Of a stretch of DNA of 64,000 nucleotides, positions 25,749-35,171 are shown piece after piece. Numbering within the stretch: position 1 is the first letter of the stretch; each line of letters begins with the position of its first letter. Source of the DNA: Rikenellaceae bacterium. GTDB lineage: Bacteria > Bacteroidota > Bacteroidia > Bacteroidales > Rikenellaceae. The position numbers and the translations under genes were made by a program. The notes under the pieces were generated by a model. It did not search any database. It had not been told where the DNA came from and saw only the letters and a list, made by a program, of their open reading frames with translations. The stretch covers positions 114,929 through 178,928 of the forward strand of contig SUZB01000001.1 in the NCBI GenBank assembly GCA_015060115.1. Direction: 5' to 3'.

Positions 25749-27740
25749 ATGATTGACCGCGAAACCATAGATAGGATTTATGCTGCTGCCGATATCGTAG
25801 ATATCGTTAGCGACTATGTTACGCTCAAACGAAAGGGCGTGAACTATCAGGCGTGCTGTCCATTTCATCAGGAGAAGACACCATCGTTTGTGGTGTCGCC
25901 ATCACGAGGCATCTACAAGTGCTTCGGTTGTGGCAAGGGTGGCAACGCCATCAACTTCGTGATGGAGTCGGAGAATATTAGCTATCCTGAGGCGCTGAAG
26001 ATGGTGGCTAAGCGCTATGGCATCGAGGTTAAGGATGAGGAGCTTACGCCCGAAGATATAGAGCGCAACAACAACCGCGAGAGTATGTTTGTCCTCAACC
26101 AGTGGGCGGCAGAGTACTTCCAGCGCTATATGTTCTCGGAAGATGAGGGACGCTCGGTGGCGCTTACCTACTTCTCGTCGTCGCGAGGCTTCTCTGACGC
26201 TACGATTCGCAAGTTTGGCCTCGGCTTCTGCCCATCGCGTGGCGACCGCTTCTCGATGGACGCTATCGCTGCGGGCTACAAGGAGGAGTTCTTGCTATCA
26301 ACAGGCCTTGCTCTCAAGCGCGAGGGTGATGGTCGTCTTCGTGATCGCTTCTACGATCGTGTTATCTTCCCCGTACACAATGTTTCGGGCCGTGTGGTTG
26401 CCTTTGGTGGCCGTACCCTGCGCACCGACAAGAAGGTGGCGAAGTATCAAAATTCGCCTGAGAGCGAGATTTACTCAAAGAGCCGTGAGCTCTACGGTTT
26501 GTTCTTCGCCAAGAAGGCTATCCAGCAGGAGGATATGGCGATTATGGTTGAGGGCTATGCAGATGTTATATCGATGCATCAGGCTGGTGTAGAGAATGTT
26601 GTGGCGTCGTCAGGCACATCGCTCACCGAGGAGCAAATCCGCCTCTTGGGGCGCTTTACGCAGAATATAACGCTGATGTACGATGGCGACAAGGCGGGTG
26701 TAAAGGCGGCGTTGCGTGGCGTGGACCTTGTGCTCAAGGAGAATATGAATGTTCGCATCGTGCTACTTCCCGAGGAGCACGACCCCGATACCTTTGCCCG
26801 TGCGCACTCTTCCGATGAGTTGCGTGCCTATATCAAGGAGCAGGCTCAGGACTTCTTGGCCTTTAAGGCGCAGTTGCTCTTGGGCGATGCTACCGACCCG
26901 CAGACACGCTCGGAGGCAATCCGCGATATGGTGCAGTCTATCGCCCTTATCCCCGATAACATCAAGCGTAAGGAGTATGTAAAGTATTGCGCTGGCGTTA
27001 TGGATATCGATGCCGAGACACTCGGTGTTGAGGTGGCGCGTAACCGTGATGGCGTGAAGGGTAATCGTGAGGCACAGGACTTCTTGCGCCGACAGCAACA
27101 ACGCGAATACGACAGCACGAAGCCCTCGGCACTCTATGTCGAGAAGCAGCCGAGTGGCGAGGCTATGCAGCCTATTACGGGAGGCTCAACGATAGAGACT
27201 CTGGAGCGTGAGCTTACGAAGTACCTTATCAAGTCGGGCCACCGCACCCTTGTTGTTGAGGAGGATAAGAGGTATGTAGATGTCAATGTTGCCGATTATA
27301 TCTTCTCGGATCTCGACTTCGATGGCATAGAGTTCCGCCCTGGCGTATATCGCACCATTGTAGAGCTTTACCGCGCTGAGTGGGAGCGTTTGGGTGTTGG
27401 TGTTGAGGTGCCTACACACCTCTTTGTCAATCACCACGACCCCAATGTCAGCCGTGTGGCGGTTGATCTGCTTACTGCTGACGACAACTATACGATTAGC
27501 GATATTTGGCGACAGAAAGAGGTGCATATCGAGTCGGAGGAGGAGCAGCTAACCGAAGGTGTGCCCAAGGCTATTATGCTCTACAAGAGCCGTGTTATCG
27601 AGATTCAGGCTGCGGAGCTTACAAGCCGATTGAACTCTCCCGATCTTTCGGAGGAGGAGCTGTCGAATATTATGTCGGCACTTGCCCGTTTGCAGACCGT
27701 GCGTGTCGAGATTTCTAAGCGCACCAAACGCCCGATATAG
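25749..27740 (+). CDS. dnaG: DNA primase
   Basis: Makes RNA primers at the replication fork. The CHC2 zinc-binding domain (about 36-64: CCPFHQEKTPSF .. CFGCGKGGN) is followed by the catalytic core with GRVVAFGGRTL, the TOPRIM EGYADVISMHQAG near 260-272 and MYDGDKAGVKAA near 305-316, then a C-terminal DnaB-interaction-like region. At 663 aa it is slightly long for the family. It stands alone rather than in the rpsU-dnaG-rpoD operon of Proteobacteria. Confidence 0.96.
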   Translation: MIDRETIDRIYAAADIVDIVSDYVTLKRKGVNYQACCPFHQEKTPSFVVSPSRGIYKCFGCGKGGNAINFVMESENISYPEALKMVAKRYGIEVKDEELTPEDIERNNNRESMFVLNQWAAEYFQRYMFSEDEGRSVALTYFSSSRGFSDATIRKFGLGFCPSRGDRFSMDAIAAGYKEEFLLSTGLALKREGDGRLRDRFYDRVIFPVHNVSGRVVAFGGRTLRTDKKVAKYQNSPESEIYSKSRELYGLFFAKKAIQQEDMAIMVEGYADVISMHQAGVENVVASSGTSLTEEQIRLLGRFTQNITLMYDGDKAGVKAALRGVDLVLKENMNVRIVLLPEEHDPDTFARAHSSDELRAYIKEQAQDFLAFKAQLLLGDATDPQTRSEAIRDMVQSIALIPDNIKRKEYVKYCAGVMDIDAETLGVEVARNRDGVKGNREAQDFLRRQQQREYDSTKPSALYVEKQPSGEAMQPITGGSTIETLERELTKYLIKSGHRTLVVEEDKRYVDVNVADYIFSDLDFDGIEFRPGVYRTIVELYRAEWERLGVGVEVPTHLFVNHHDPNVSRVAVDLLTADDNYTISDIWRQKEVHIESEEEQLTEGVPKAIMLYKSRVIEIQAAELTSRLNSPDLSEEELSNIMSALARLQTVRVEISKRTKRPI

Positions 27741-27781
27741 GTTTGCAGAGGGCGGCGGTCGGTAGTGCGATAGAAACAGTG

Positions 27782-27813
27782 AACTGATTGAATTTTATCT
27801 ATTCAAATCAGTG
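27782..27813 (+). other. inverted repeat after dnaG
   Basis: GAACTGATTGAAT and ATTCAAATCAGTGAAC pair with small bulges; it is followed by an A-run, not a T-run, so termination is uncertain. A further pair GGGTGCCCGG (27822-27831) and CCGGACACCC (27901-27910) brackets a 69-nt AT-rich loop. No tmRNA structure was recognised. Confidence 0.4.
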
Positions 27814-28016
27814 AACAAAAAGGGTGCCCGGCAGTGTGCAAACAGAAAATAAACAAAAGATGTGTAAAACATATCAAAGATAAAAGAATAGTTACCTTGA
27901 CCGGACACCCACTCCGATAGTGGCAAAATAAGTGCCAAAAAGGGGCGCAGATAGGGTGGAAAGAGTGGAAAAGATTTTGCAACAAGAGGGTTGGGTAACG
28001 ACCGAAAAAGAGTAAG

Positions 28017-28481
28017 ATGGCAGATTATAAAAACATAAATATTCGCAATAAGCGTGCTACCTTCGACTACGAAATTTTGGAGGAGTATATCGCGGGCATC
28101 GTGCTTGTGGGCACAGAGATTAAGTCGTTGCGCTTAGGCAAGGCCTCGCTGGTGGACTCTTACTGCTATTTCGAGTTGGGTGAACTGTGGTTACGTAACC
28201 TAAATATCGCCGAGTACACTTGGGGTACTTGCAACAACCATATCCCTAAGCGCGACCGCAAGCTGCTGCTTAACCGCAAGGAGCTAAATAAGTTGCAGCG
28301 AGCGTTGCAGGACCGAGGCTTGACCGTTGTAGGCTTGCGCATCTTCCTAAACGACAGAGGTTTGGCAAAGGTTGCTATCGGCCTTGCGCGAGGCCGTAAG
28401 GCTTACGATAAGCGCGAATACCTCAAGGCCAACGATGCTAAGCGTGAGATGGACAAGGCGATGAAGAATAACAGAAGATAG
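28017..28481 (+). CDS. smpB: SsrA-binding protein
   Basis: Binds tmRNA and delivers it to stalled ribosomes for trans-translation. 154 aa with [39 protein letters not shown] and the basic tail. Length and motifs are canonical. tsaB begins 3 bases later, so the two are cotranscribed. Confidence 0.96.
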   Translation: MADYKNINIRNKRATFDYEILEEYIAGIVLVGTEIKSLRLGKASLVDSYCYFELGELWLRNLNIAEYTWGTCNNHIPKRDRKLLLNRKELNKLQRALQDRGLTVVGLRIFLNDRGLAKVAIGLARGRKAYDKREYLKANDAKREMDKAMKNNRR

Positions 28482-28484
28482 ACT

Positions 28485-29192
28485 ATGGCACTGATTTTAT
28501 CTATTGAGACCGGCACAGATATTTGCTCTGTGGCATTGGCCAACGATGGCGAGTTGATGGCTCTTCGTGAGAGCGACGAGGGTCGAGATCACGCCAAGAA
28601 GGTGGCGCTTTTTGTCGATGAGCTGTTGCGCGAGACAGGTGTTCAGCCCTCGGACCTCGATGCTATCGCTGTGGGCAAGGGCCCAGGCTCGTATACGGGT
28701 CTGCGTATCGGCGTGTCGTTTGCCAAGGGTATGTGCTATGCTCTTGATATTCCGCTTATTGCCATCGGCTCGCTCGATGCCCTCACCGAGGTTGCGCGTG
28801 AAGACTACGATGCCGGCATCCTCGATATCGAAGAGGAGGAGTGGGCCAAGGCGAAGCTCTGTCCGTTAGTTGATGCTCGCCGTATGGAGGTGTATGCCGA
28901 GGTCTTTGACAACGAGGGTAAGGCGCTTACGGATGTTGTGGCCGAGGTTGTTACCGAGGATAGTTTCAAGGAGTGGCGCAAGGATAAGTTTGTGATTTTC
29001 GGCAATGGTGCAAAGAAGTGCACAGAGTTGCTTTCTGATGCTATATTTGTTGATATTGCACCGTCGGCACGAGGTATTGTTCGCTTGGCAGAGGAGTCAT
29101 TCAAGGCCCAGAAGTTTGAGGACTTAGCCTACTTCGAGCCCTTCTACCTCAAGGAGTTTTTGGTAATCCCTTCAAAGAAGAAGCTATTATAG
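28485..29192 (+). CDS. tsaB: tRNA N6-threonylcarbamoyladenosine biosynthesis protein TsaB
   Basis: Scaffold partner of TsaD/TsaE in t6A37 modification of ANN-decoding tRNAs. ASKHA fold with LSIETGTDICSVAL at the N terminus and the signature GKGPGSYTGLRIGVSFAKG near 65-83. 235 aa is typical. Followed by R1 copy F and convergent with recN. Confidence 0.94.
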   Translation: MALILSIETGTDICSVALANDGELMALRESDEGRDHAKKVALFVDELLRETGVQPSDLDAIAVGKGPGSYTGLRIGVSFAKGMCYALDIPLIAIGSLDALTEVAREDYDAGILDIEEEEWAKAKLCPLVDARRMEVYAEVFDNEGKALTDVVAEVVTEDSFKEWRKDKFVIFGNGAKKCTELLSDAIFVDIAPSARGIVRLAEESFKAQKFEDLAYFEPFYLKEFLVIPSKKKLL

Positions 29193-29318
29193 TTGGTTGC
29201 GATAAGCCTTCTTAGGCCTATTTAATAAGTAGACCCCCGCGGGCTGTACTTCGATGTACTATCCCACGGGGGTATTTCTTGCGATAGTCCAAATTAGACC
29301 ACTTCTGACAACAAATTT
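29193..29318 (+). repeat. R1 copy F (diverged, complete)
   Basis: 5' arm TTGGTTGCGATAAGCC, hairpin 29233-29273 (ACCCCCG/CGGGGGT with TGTAC..GTACT apex), 3' arm CCACTTCTGACAACAAATTT. Starts right after the tsaB stop; also serves the convergent recN end. Confidence 0.7.
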
Positions 29319-29350
29319 CGTTGTTGTGCTAATTGGGCGTTATTTCAAAT

Positions 29351-30991
29351 TTATCCCAAGAGGATTTTTGCTTGCTTGCGGGCAGCATCCGTAATTGTAC
29401 TGCCTGAGAGCATCTTTGCTATCTCGTCTATGCGCTCTGCTTTCGAGAGTTTGCGGATATTTGTTACACCCTCGCTCTTGTAGACAACGAAGTGGTCGCC
29501 CGACTTCGATGCTACCTGAGGTAGGTGCGTGATATCGATAACCTGCATCGACTGCGACATCTCGGCGATAATCTCGCCCATAGCATCGGCAATCTGTCCC
29601 GACACGCCTGTGTCAATCTCATCAAATATTATTGAGGGCAATCGCTTTGAGCGTGCCAAGATGCCCTTCAGCGCAAGCATCACACGCGAGAGCTCACCTC
29701 CCGATGCCACACGCTCAATAGGTGCGGGCTTAGATGTGCGGTTGGCGGTGAAGAGGTAGGCTACGCTATCCTCGCCCAAAGCGGTAAACTGTGGCGTAGG
29801 CACTATATCTACCTTGAAGATGGCATCTGCCATACCGAGTTTGCGGAGTGTCGTTAAGATGCTCTCCTCAAAGGCCACGCATACCGCCTTGCGTGATGCG
29901 GTGAGAGACTTCGAAGCATCTCTTAGCTCGTTCTCGGCATCCAAAATCTCCAACTCCAAAGCCTTAAGCTCGCTATCGCTGTTGTCAATCGTTGCGAGGC
30001 GTGCCTCAAACTCCGAAGCCTTGGCGAGAAGGTCATCGTAAGACTCGGCACGGTGCTTTAGCTCCAACGAGTAGATGGTGTTGAGCCTGTCGCTTAGCTG
30101 CTGCACCTTCTCCGGGTCGGCATCTATGCGCTCTGCCTCATCGGCAGCGGTGCTGCTAATATCCTTAAGTTCAGCAACTACGCCCTTAAGCCTTTCGGCA
30201 ATATCGCCACCTGCAGGGTAGCGCTCCGAGAGTTGCTCCAATGCTCGCATAGAGCGTGTTAGGGCAGATATTGCTCCTAACTCCTCCTCGTCAAGGGTGT
30301 TGCGTAGCGTGGTGAGTGCCTCGTTGATGCTCTCGGCGCTCTCCAATGTCGCAAGCCTCTGCTCCACCTCGGCCTGCTCGCCCGCCTTGAGCTTTGCGGC
30401 GCGTAGCTCCTCAACGGTGTAGCGCAACCACTCCTCATCTTTGCGTGCCGACTCCATCTCGGCGACCATCTTATGATGACGACTGCGCAGAGCATTGAGC
30501 TTTGTCAGCAGGGTGGTGTATCGCTCCACAATATCGTGGTTCTTGGCAATGGTGTCGAGTGTCGAGATGCGGAACTCTTCCGTTGAGAGCACCAAGTTTT
30601 GGTGCTGAGAGTGAATATCTACAAGGCGTGCGCCAATCTCGCGGAGTGTCGCTAACTGCACAGGCATATCGCCCACAAATGCACGGCTCTTGCCCGCAGG
30701 GGTGATAACACGACGAATGGTGATATCCTCCTCGTAGTCGAGGTCGTTCTCCTCGAAGAGCGTCTCAAGGCCGTAGCCCGCAATATCGAACTGAGCCTCG
30801 ACCACGCAGTTGCGCGATAGGTCGTTAAGCGCCTGACCCTCATTCTTGGCACCGAGCAACAAGCCTAATGCACCGAGTAGAATAGACTTACCGGCACCTG
30901 TCTCACCGGTGATGATGTTCAGGTGCTCATTCCACTCGACCTCCAAGTTGTCGATTAGGGCATAGTTCTCTATCGAGAGCCTCTTCAGCAT
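29351..30991 (-). CDS. recN: DNA repair protein RecN
   Basis: SMC-like ATPase in double-strand-break repair. Walker A GETGAGKSILLGALGLLLG near 30-48, a central coiled-coil region (about 160-370, Glu/Leu/Ala-rich), then the ABC signature VASGGELSRVMLALKG near 428-443 and Walker B LPSIIFDEIDTG. 546 aa is normal. Six bases after coaBC. Confidence 0.95.
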   Translation of the reverse strand: MLKRLSIENYALIDNLEVEWNEHLNIITGETGAGKSILLGALGLLLGAKNEGQALNDLSRNCVVEAQFDIAGYGLETLFEENDLDYEEDITIRRVITPAGKSRAFVGDMPVQLATLREIGARLVDIHSQHQNLVLSTEEFRISTLDTIAKNHDIVERYTTLLTKLNALRSRHHKMVAEMESARKDEEWLRYTVEELRAAKLKAGEQAEVEQRLATLESAESINEALTTLRNTLDEEELGAISALTRSMRALEQLSERYPAGGDIAERLKGVVAELKDISSTAADEAERIDADPEKVQQLSDRLNTIYSLELKHRAESYDDLLAKASEFEARLATIDNSDSELKALELEILDAENELRDASKSLTASRKAVCVAFEESILTTLRKLGMADAIFKVDIVPTPQFTALGEDSVAYLFTANRTSKPAPIERVASGGELSRVMLALKGILARSKRLPSIIFDEIDTGVSGQIADAMGEIIAEMSQSMQVIDITHLPQVASKSGDHFVVYKSEGVTNIRKLSKAERIDEIAKMLSGSTITDAARKQAKILLG

Positions 30992-30997
30992 CGTTTT

Positions 30998-32197
30998 TTA
31001 CCTCTTATTTATCGTTTCAATCTTATCGACAATGATTTCGGCAACCCTCTTCTTCGACATTAGCGGGTGCTCCTCACGGCCGTTACGGTCGATAAGCGTA
31101 ACCTTGTTGTTGTCGCCACGGAAGCCTGCGCCCTCGTCACGCAACGAGTTGAGCACCACAAAGTCGAGATTCTTGCGCTCCAACTTACCCTCGGCATTGG
31201 CCTCCTCGTTGTCGGTCTCAAGCGCAAAGCCAACGAGTGTGCGGTTGCCCTTCGTAGCGCCAAGCTCGCGTGCAATATCCTTGGTGCGGCGAAGCTCGAT
31301 GCACATATCATCGTCTGACTTCTTGAGTTTGCGGTCGGCAACAACTTTGGGTGTGTAGTCGGCAACGGCAGCGCACATAACAGCGCCATCGGCCTCTGCC
31401 CACTCCTTAACGGTGGCATTGTACATATCTTCGGCCGAGAGTGTGTCGATGCGCTCAACGCCCTTAGGCACAGCGAGTGCCGTGCGACCGCTGATAAGCT
31501 TAACCTCAGCACCGCGACGCGCCAACTCCTCGGCAATGGCATAGCCCATCTTGCCGGTAGAGTGGTTGGTAATGTAGCGCACAGGGTCGATAGGCTCTAT
31601 CGTAGCACCTGCGGTCACGATATAGCGCTTACCCTCTAACGACTTTTTTTTTACGCCACCCAAAATCTCGCGTACACGCTCCACAATCTCCTCAGGCTCG
31701 GCCATACGACCCTTGCCCACAAGACCGCTTGCCAATTCACCTGCCTCGGGCTCGATAATCTCGACACCACGGTCGGCAAGGGTGCGCAAGTTCTGCTGTG
31801 TTGTCGTATGTGCATACATATCGAGGTCCATAGCGGGGGCTACAGCGACCACCGAGCGTGCTGAGAGGTAGGTTGTGAGCAGAAGATTGTCGGCAATGCC
31901 TGTTGTCATCTTCGCCAAGGTGTTTGCCGTAGCAGGAGCTATAAGCAACATATCTGCCCACTCGCCAAGCGATACATGCGAATTCCACTCGCCATTTTCG
32001 GGGTTGAAGAACTCCACAAGAATGGGGTGCTTCGAGAGGGTAGCCATCGTAAGAGGCGTGATAAACTGCTTGGCAAGAGGTGTCATAATAACTCTTACCT
32101 CAGCACCCTCCTTTACCAAAAGACGGCAAAGCATAGCCGCCTTGTATGCTGCTATGCTGCCTGTAATTCCAAGAATAATGTGTTTGCCGTTAAGCAT
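30998..32197 (-). CDS. coaBC: bifunctional phosphopantothenoylcysteine decarboxylase/synthetase
   Basis: Two successive steps of coenzyme A synthesis. CoaC flavoprotein domain (about 1-185): GITGSIAAYKAAMLCRLL, LGEWADMLLIAPATANTLAKM, VAPAMDLDMY. CoaB domain (about 190-399): VTAGATIEPIDPVRYITNHSTGKMGYAIAEEL. The active-site motif reads PAMD where E. coli has PAMN; I believe Asp is common in this phylum. In the bamD-rpoZ-coaBC-recN cluster. Confidence 0.95.
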   Translation of the reverse strand: MLNGKHIILGITGSIAAYKAAMLCRLLVKEGAEVRVIMTPLAKQFITPLTMATLSKHPILVEFFNPENGEWNSHVSLGEWADMLLIAPATANTLAKMTTGIADNLLLTTYLSARSVVAVAPAMDLDMYAHTTTQQNLRTLADRGVEIIEPEAGELASGLVGKGRMAEPEEIVERVREILGGVKKKSLEGKRYIVTAGATIEPIDPVRYITNHSTGKMGYAIAEELARRGAEVKLISGRTALAVPKGVERIDTLSAEDMYNATVKEWAEADGAVMCAAVADYTPKVVADRKLKKSDDDMCIELRRTKDIARELGATKGNRTLVGFALETDNEEANAEGKLERKNLDFVVLNSLRDEGAGFRGDNNKVTLIDRNGREEHPLMSKKRVAEIIVDKIETINKR

Positions 32198-32215
32198 AAT
32201 CGTAGCTGTTAAGCA

Positions 32216-32256
32216 CTGCCCCGCCCATCAGCAAGATGCCGAGGTGGGGTAGTGGC
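32216..32256 (-). other. hairpin between rpoZ and coaBC
   Basis: On the minus strand CACTACCCCACC pairs imperfectly with GGCGGGGCAGTG. It could be an attenuator or processing site separating rpoZ from coaBC. Confidence 0.4.
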
Positions 32257-32267
32257 CGAAAAGATAA

Positions 32268-32588
32268 CTACTTCTCTGAGCCGTGGCGGAAGTAAACCTC
32301 ACCATCGAGGAACTCCTCGGTAGCGATGATTGCGGGCTTGGGAAGACGCTCGTAGAAGCGCGAAATCTCAATCTGCTCACGGTTCTCGAAGGTCTCCTCT
32401 ACCGAGTTGTCGGTGGGCGACGAGAAGTCGGCGAGCTTGCGGTTAAGCTCAGTCTTAAGCTCCGTAGCAATCTGGTTGGCACGGCGTGCAATGATGTTGA
32501 TGCTCTCGTAGATGTTGCCTGTGGGAGCATCCAAATCTACCAACTTACGAGTAATCGTGTTGCTGGGAATGTTCTTCTTAATCTCCAT
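32268..32588 (-). CDS. rpoZ: RNA polymerase omega-like subunit (Rpb6 family)
   Basis: 106 aa. Helix TGNIYESINIIARRANQIATELK is the omega/Rpb6 signature, with a Bacteroidota-type C-terminal extension. Omega supports assembly of the beta' subunit. The gene lies between bamD and coaBC, its usual place in this phylum. Confidence 0.87.
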   Translation of the reverse strand: MEIKKNIPSNTITRKLVDLDAPTGNIYESINIIARRANQIATELKTELNRKLADFSSPTDNSVEETFENREQIEISRFYERLPKPAIIATEEFLDGEVYFRHGSEK

Positions 32589-32615
32589 AGTTATATCTTG
32601 TGTTTCTTTTGCTTC

Positions 32616-33434
32616 TTAAAGTGTGGTCTCCGTAGAGCGGTTCTTGTCGAGGAAGTTGCGGGCATCCTTTGCCATACGCTCCATCTCTTTCGTGTGCTTC
32701 GACTCAGGGAACTCGGCGATAAACGAGTAGTAGTGGTCGAGCATTGCAAGGTAGCGGTCTACCTGCTTCGAGGCTACTGAGTTCTCCGCAAGGCGGTATG
32801 CCGATACTGTGGCGTAGTACATCATCTCCTCGGTGCGCTTCGACTCAGGGTAGCGCTTCATCACATTCTTGAATGCCACGATTGCCGACTTGTAGCGACC
32901 AATCTTGTAGTAGGTGTAGGCATTCATATAGCTCTTCTGCTCAAGGCGGTCTGTTAGGTCATCGAGCATCTCCTGAAAGCGTGGTATCTGCTCCGACTCA
33001 GGGTAGCGCGACATAAACTCCGTGATGGCGATGATGGCCTGTGTCGTTATTGCCTGATCGCGCTCAGGACCCGGTGCCATATAGAAGTTGCATAGCGCAA
33101 ACATACCCTCGGCATTCTCGATAAAGGGGCTGCGGGCAAACTTACGGCGATACTCGTCGAGTAGCATCGAAGCCTCGTCATACTTGCGATCCTTGAACTT
33201 GCAGTGGGCGTTGTAGTACGATAGCGAGTCCTCGCGCGGTGAGCCCATATAGATGTGGCGACACGCCTCGAAGAGGTCTGATGCCTGGCCCCACTTGCCG
33301 TTCTCGTAGAGCATCAACGCCTGCTCATAGGCATACTGCGGGTCGCCAGACTTGATTGCCTGATTAACCACGCTGCACGATGCCACTACTACGACGATGG
33401 CTACTGCTACGATATATCCAAAAATACGCTTCAT
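32616..33434 (-). CDS. bamD: outer membrane assembly lipoprotein BamD
   Basis: TPR lipoprotein of the BAM complex that inserts beta-barrel proteins. The start at 33434 (MKRIFGYIVAVAIVVVVASC) gives a signal with lipobox VASC (Cys20); a frame to 33473 would overlap the promoter. TPR-like helix pairs span about 30-265 (DPQYAYEQALMLYENGKWGQA, DSLSYYNAHCKFKDRKYDEA). 272 aa is standard. Confidence 0.92.
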   Translation of the reverse strand: MKRIFGYIVAVAIVVVVASCSVVNQAIKSGDPQYAYEQALMLYENGKWGQASDLFEACRHIYMGSPREDSLSYYNAHCKFKDRKYDEASMLLDEYRRKFARSPFIENAEGMFALCNFYMAPGPERDQAITTQAIIAITEFMSRYPESEQIPRFQEMLDDLTDRLEQKSYMNAYTYYKIGRYKSAIVAFKNVMKRYPESKRTEEMMYYATVSAYRLAENSVASKQVDRYLAMLDHYYSFIAEFPESKHTKEMERMAKDARNFLDKNRSTETTL

Positions 33435-33470
33435 TCCTTTCGTTTTCTTGCGCTTATGCGTATAAGCGCA

Positions 33471-33478
33471 CAAAGTTA
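33471..33478 (-). promoter_or_regulatory. -7 box for the bamD operon
   Basis: TAACTTTG on the minus strand, 36 bases from the bamD start; CAAT at 33502-33505 is a weak -33 at 23 bases. Confidence 0.5.
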
Positions 33479-33544
33479 CACAATATTTTTGAATTAACGA
33501 CCAATATTGAGAAATTATTATATTCTATAATAAAGAAAAAGGGC

Positions 33545-33583
33545 AGAGATAGTTGTTAGTTATTAGTTATTAGTTGTTAGAGT
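33545..33583 (-). repeat. R4 heptamer tract
   Basis: TTGTTAGTTATTAG-type units (TAACAAC on the minus strand), the distal end of the repeat block after rplI. Confidence 0.6.
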
Positions 33584-33686
33584 TTTTTATGACGAGTAGG
33601 ACAAGTAAGACGATAAGACATTAAGAAAAAAAGTGATACCCGACCTCGTAAGGTCTTAAGGTCCTAAGGTCTTAATGGTCCTAAAA
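33584..33686 (-). repeat. R2 copy 5
   Basis: Minus orientation, centre TTACGAGGTCGGGTATCAC. Order on the minus strand is R1, R5-like hairpin fragment (33690-33712), R2, R4, as on the plus-strand blocks. Confidence 0.7.
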
Positions 33687-33746
33687 AACAAAGCAGGTGC
33701 TCCATTGGAGCGCAGTCTATAAGTCGTATGCCCCCCCCCAAAAAAG

Positions 33747-33787
33747 AAATCCCGCAGGATAGTACTTGCGTACTGCCTACGGGATTT
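33747..33787 (-). terminator. R1 copy G: terminator of the rpsF-rpsR-rplI operon
   Basis: Stem AAATCCCG/CGGGATTT with AGTAC..GTACT apex, followed on the minus strand by CTTTTTT and then nine G. The outer arms are weak (GGGCATCTTAGCCCATCGC precedes it). Confidence 0.75.
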
Positions 33788-33825
33788 GGTTTGCGATGGG
33801 CTAAGATGCCCAATGAAGTCGAAAA

Positions 33826-34263
33826 TTACTCAGCTACAACAGCAAACTTGATAGTAGCCTTAACCTCGCGGTGAAGCTTAGCAACTGCCTCATACTCACC
33901 CAAAGTCTTAACTGAGTCAACAACGATGTTCTTACGGTCAACCTCGATGCCCTTCTCCTGAAGTGCAGCAGCAAGGTCAGCAGCGGTAACAGCACCGAAA
34001 ATCTTCTCCTCCTCAGCCTTAGCGGTGATAGTGAGCTTGATGTTTGCGATAGTCTCAGCCAAAGCCTGTGCGTCAGCCAAAATCTTAGCGTCCTTGTGAG
34101 CGCGCTGACGAAGGTTCTCTGCCAATACCTTCTTTGCAGAAGCGGTAGCAGCCTTAGCGAAACCCTGAGGAATCAAGTAGTTGTTGGCATAGCCAGGGCG
34201 AACATTAACGATATCGTTAGCGTAACCCAAGTTCTCTACATCTTTGATAAGAATTACTTCCAT
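33826..34263 (-). CDS. rplI: 50S ribosomal protein bL9
   Basis: 145 aa beginning MEVILIKDVENLGYANDIVNVRPGYANNYLIPQGFA, the bL9 N-terminal domain, then a long helix (about 45-75) and the C-terminal domain. Last gene of rpsF-rpsR-rplI, 18 bases after rpsR. Confidence 0.97.
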   Translation of the reverse strand: MEVILIKDVENLGYANDIVNVRPGYANNYLIPQGFAKAATASAKKVLAENLRQRAHKDAKILADAQALAETIANIKLTITAKAEEEKIFGAVTAADLAAALQEKGIEVDRKNIVVDSVKTLGEYEAVAKLHREVKATIKFAVVAE

Positions 34264-34281
34264 AGTCTCTCCTCCTCTTTA

Positions 34282-34563
34282 TTATTTCATACAATCGGTT
34301 ACGAAGGGAAGGATCGCAAGGTGACGAGCACGCTTTACGGCCTGAGCTACCTTCTTCTGGAACTTCTGAGAAGTACCGGTAAGACGACGGGGCAAAATCT
34401 TACCCTGCTCGTTGAGGAACTTCTTCAAGAACTCACCGTCCTTATAATCTACATACTTGATACCGAGCTTCTTAAAGCGGCAGTACTTCTTCTTCTTAAC
34501 ATCTACTGATACGGGGTTGAGATAGCGGATCTCAGATGCACCCTGCTGTGTGTTCTCTGCCAT
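34282..34563 (-). CDS. rpsR: 30S ribosomal protein bS18
   Basis: 93 aa with the [16 protein letters not shown] and [28 protein letters not shown] signatures. Partner of bS6 on the 30S platform; in Bacteroidota ribosomes bS6, bS18 and bS21 have been reported to sequester the anti-Shine-Dalgarno sequence, in line with the missing Shine-Dalgarno motifs here. Confidence 0.97.
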   Translation of the reverse strand: MAENTQQGASEIRYLNPVSVDVKKKKYCRFKKLGIKYVDYKDGEFLKKFLNEQGKILPRRLTGTSQKFQKKVAQAVKRARHLAILPFVTDCMK

Positions 34564-34566
34564 AGT

Positions 34567-34914
34567 TTACTCCTCCTGTGATTTGTTAGCAAGCTTAGCA
34601 CGACGCTTCTGAGAGTACTCAACAGCGAACTTGTCCTGCTTGAAGGTTAAGAAACGAATGATACGCTCGTCGCGACGATACTGAGTCTCGAGAGTGTTGA
34701 TGATTGAGCCCTCACCAGTGAACTCTACAAGGAAGTAGAAACCGGTGGTCTTCTTCTGAATAGGATACGCAAGCTTCTTCAAGCCCCAGTTCTCGAAATT
34801 CACAATCTGACCGCCGTTCTCGGTGATTACGCCCTGGAATTTGTCAGCTACCTCCTGCACCTGTGCGTCAGAGAGCACGGGAGTGACAATGAAAACGGTT
34901 TCGTAATTGTTCAT
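34567..34914 (-). CDS. rpsF: 30S ribosomal protein bS6
   Basis: 115 aa: [44 protein letters not shown] and [10 protein letters not shown] are standard bS6. First gene of the operon, with a 3-base gap to rpsR. Confidence 0.97.
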   Translation of the reverse strand: MNNYETVFIVTPVLSDAQVQEVADKFQGVITENGGQIVNFENWGLKKLAYPIQKKTTGFYFLVEFTGEGSIINTLETQYRRDERIIRFLTFKQDKFAVEYSQKRRAKLANKSQEE

Positions 34915-34953
34915 AATTGTTTAATTAATTAAAGTTTTGTGCATAAAGCGGTG

Positions 34954-34984
34954 CAAAGATAGCGATTATTTTTTATTCTGCAAA
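34954..34984 (-). promoter_or_regulatory. promoter of the rpsF operon
   Basis: Minus strand TTTG (34981-34984), 19-base spacer, TATCTTTG (34954-34961). Predicted leader about 35 nt. Confidence 0.75.
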
Positions 34985-35121
34985 TCCTCCCGCCACTTTT
35001 TTCGTGTGATTGCGCTAATTATATGCAAGTTGCGAGGCGTGTTCAAAGATAACAGCTTCCTGGCACTCTCTGTATTCTCTCTGACTCCTCTCTGGGCTGA
35101 TTTTACACCTATATATATAAT

Positions 35122-35150
35122 AAAAGGCTGTCGCTATATAAGCAACAGCC
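35122..35150 (-). terminator. terminator after secG
   Basis: Minus strand GGCTGTTGC-7 nt-GCGACAGCC followed by TTTTATTATA. Placed 22 bases after the secG stop. Confidence 0.85.
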
Positions 35151-35171
35151 CTAACTTTGGAGTTTTAAGGA

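Noticed and set aside
27803..27985. 60-codon minus-strand frame between dnaG and smpB
   Set aside because: A TATCTTTG-like box lies inside the frame (27875-27882), but composition is Phe/Leu/His-rich with no homologue I know.
27741..28016. tmRNA gene next to smpB
   Set aside because: The gap is too short for a tmRNA and no tRNA-like ends or tag-reading frame were found.
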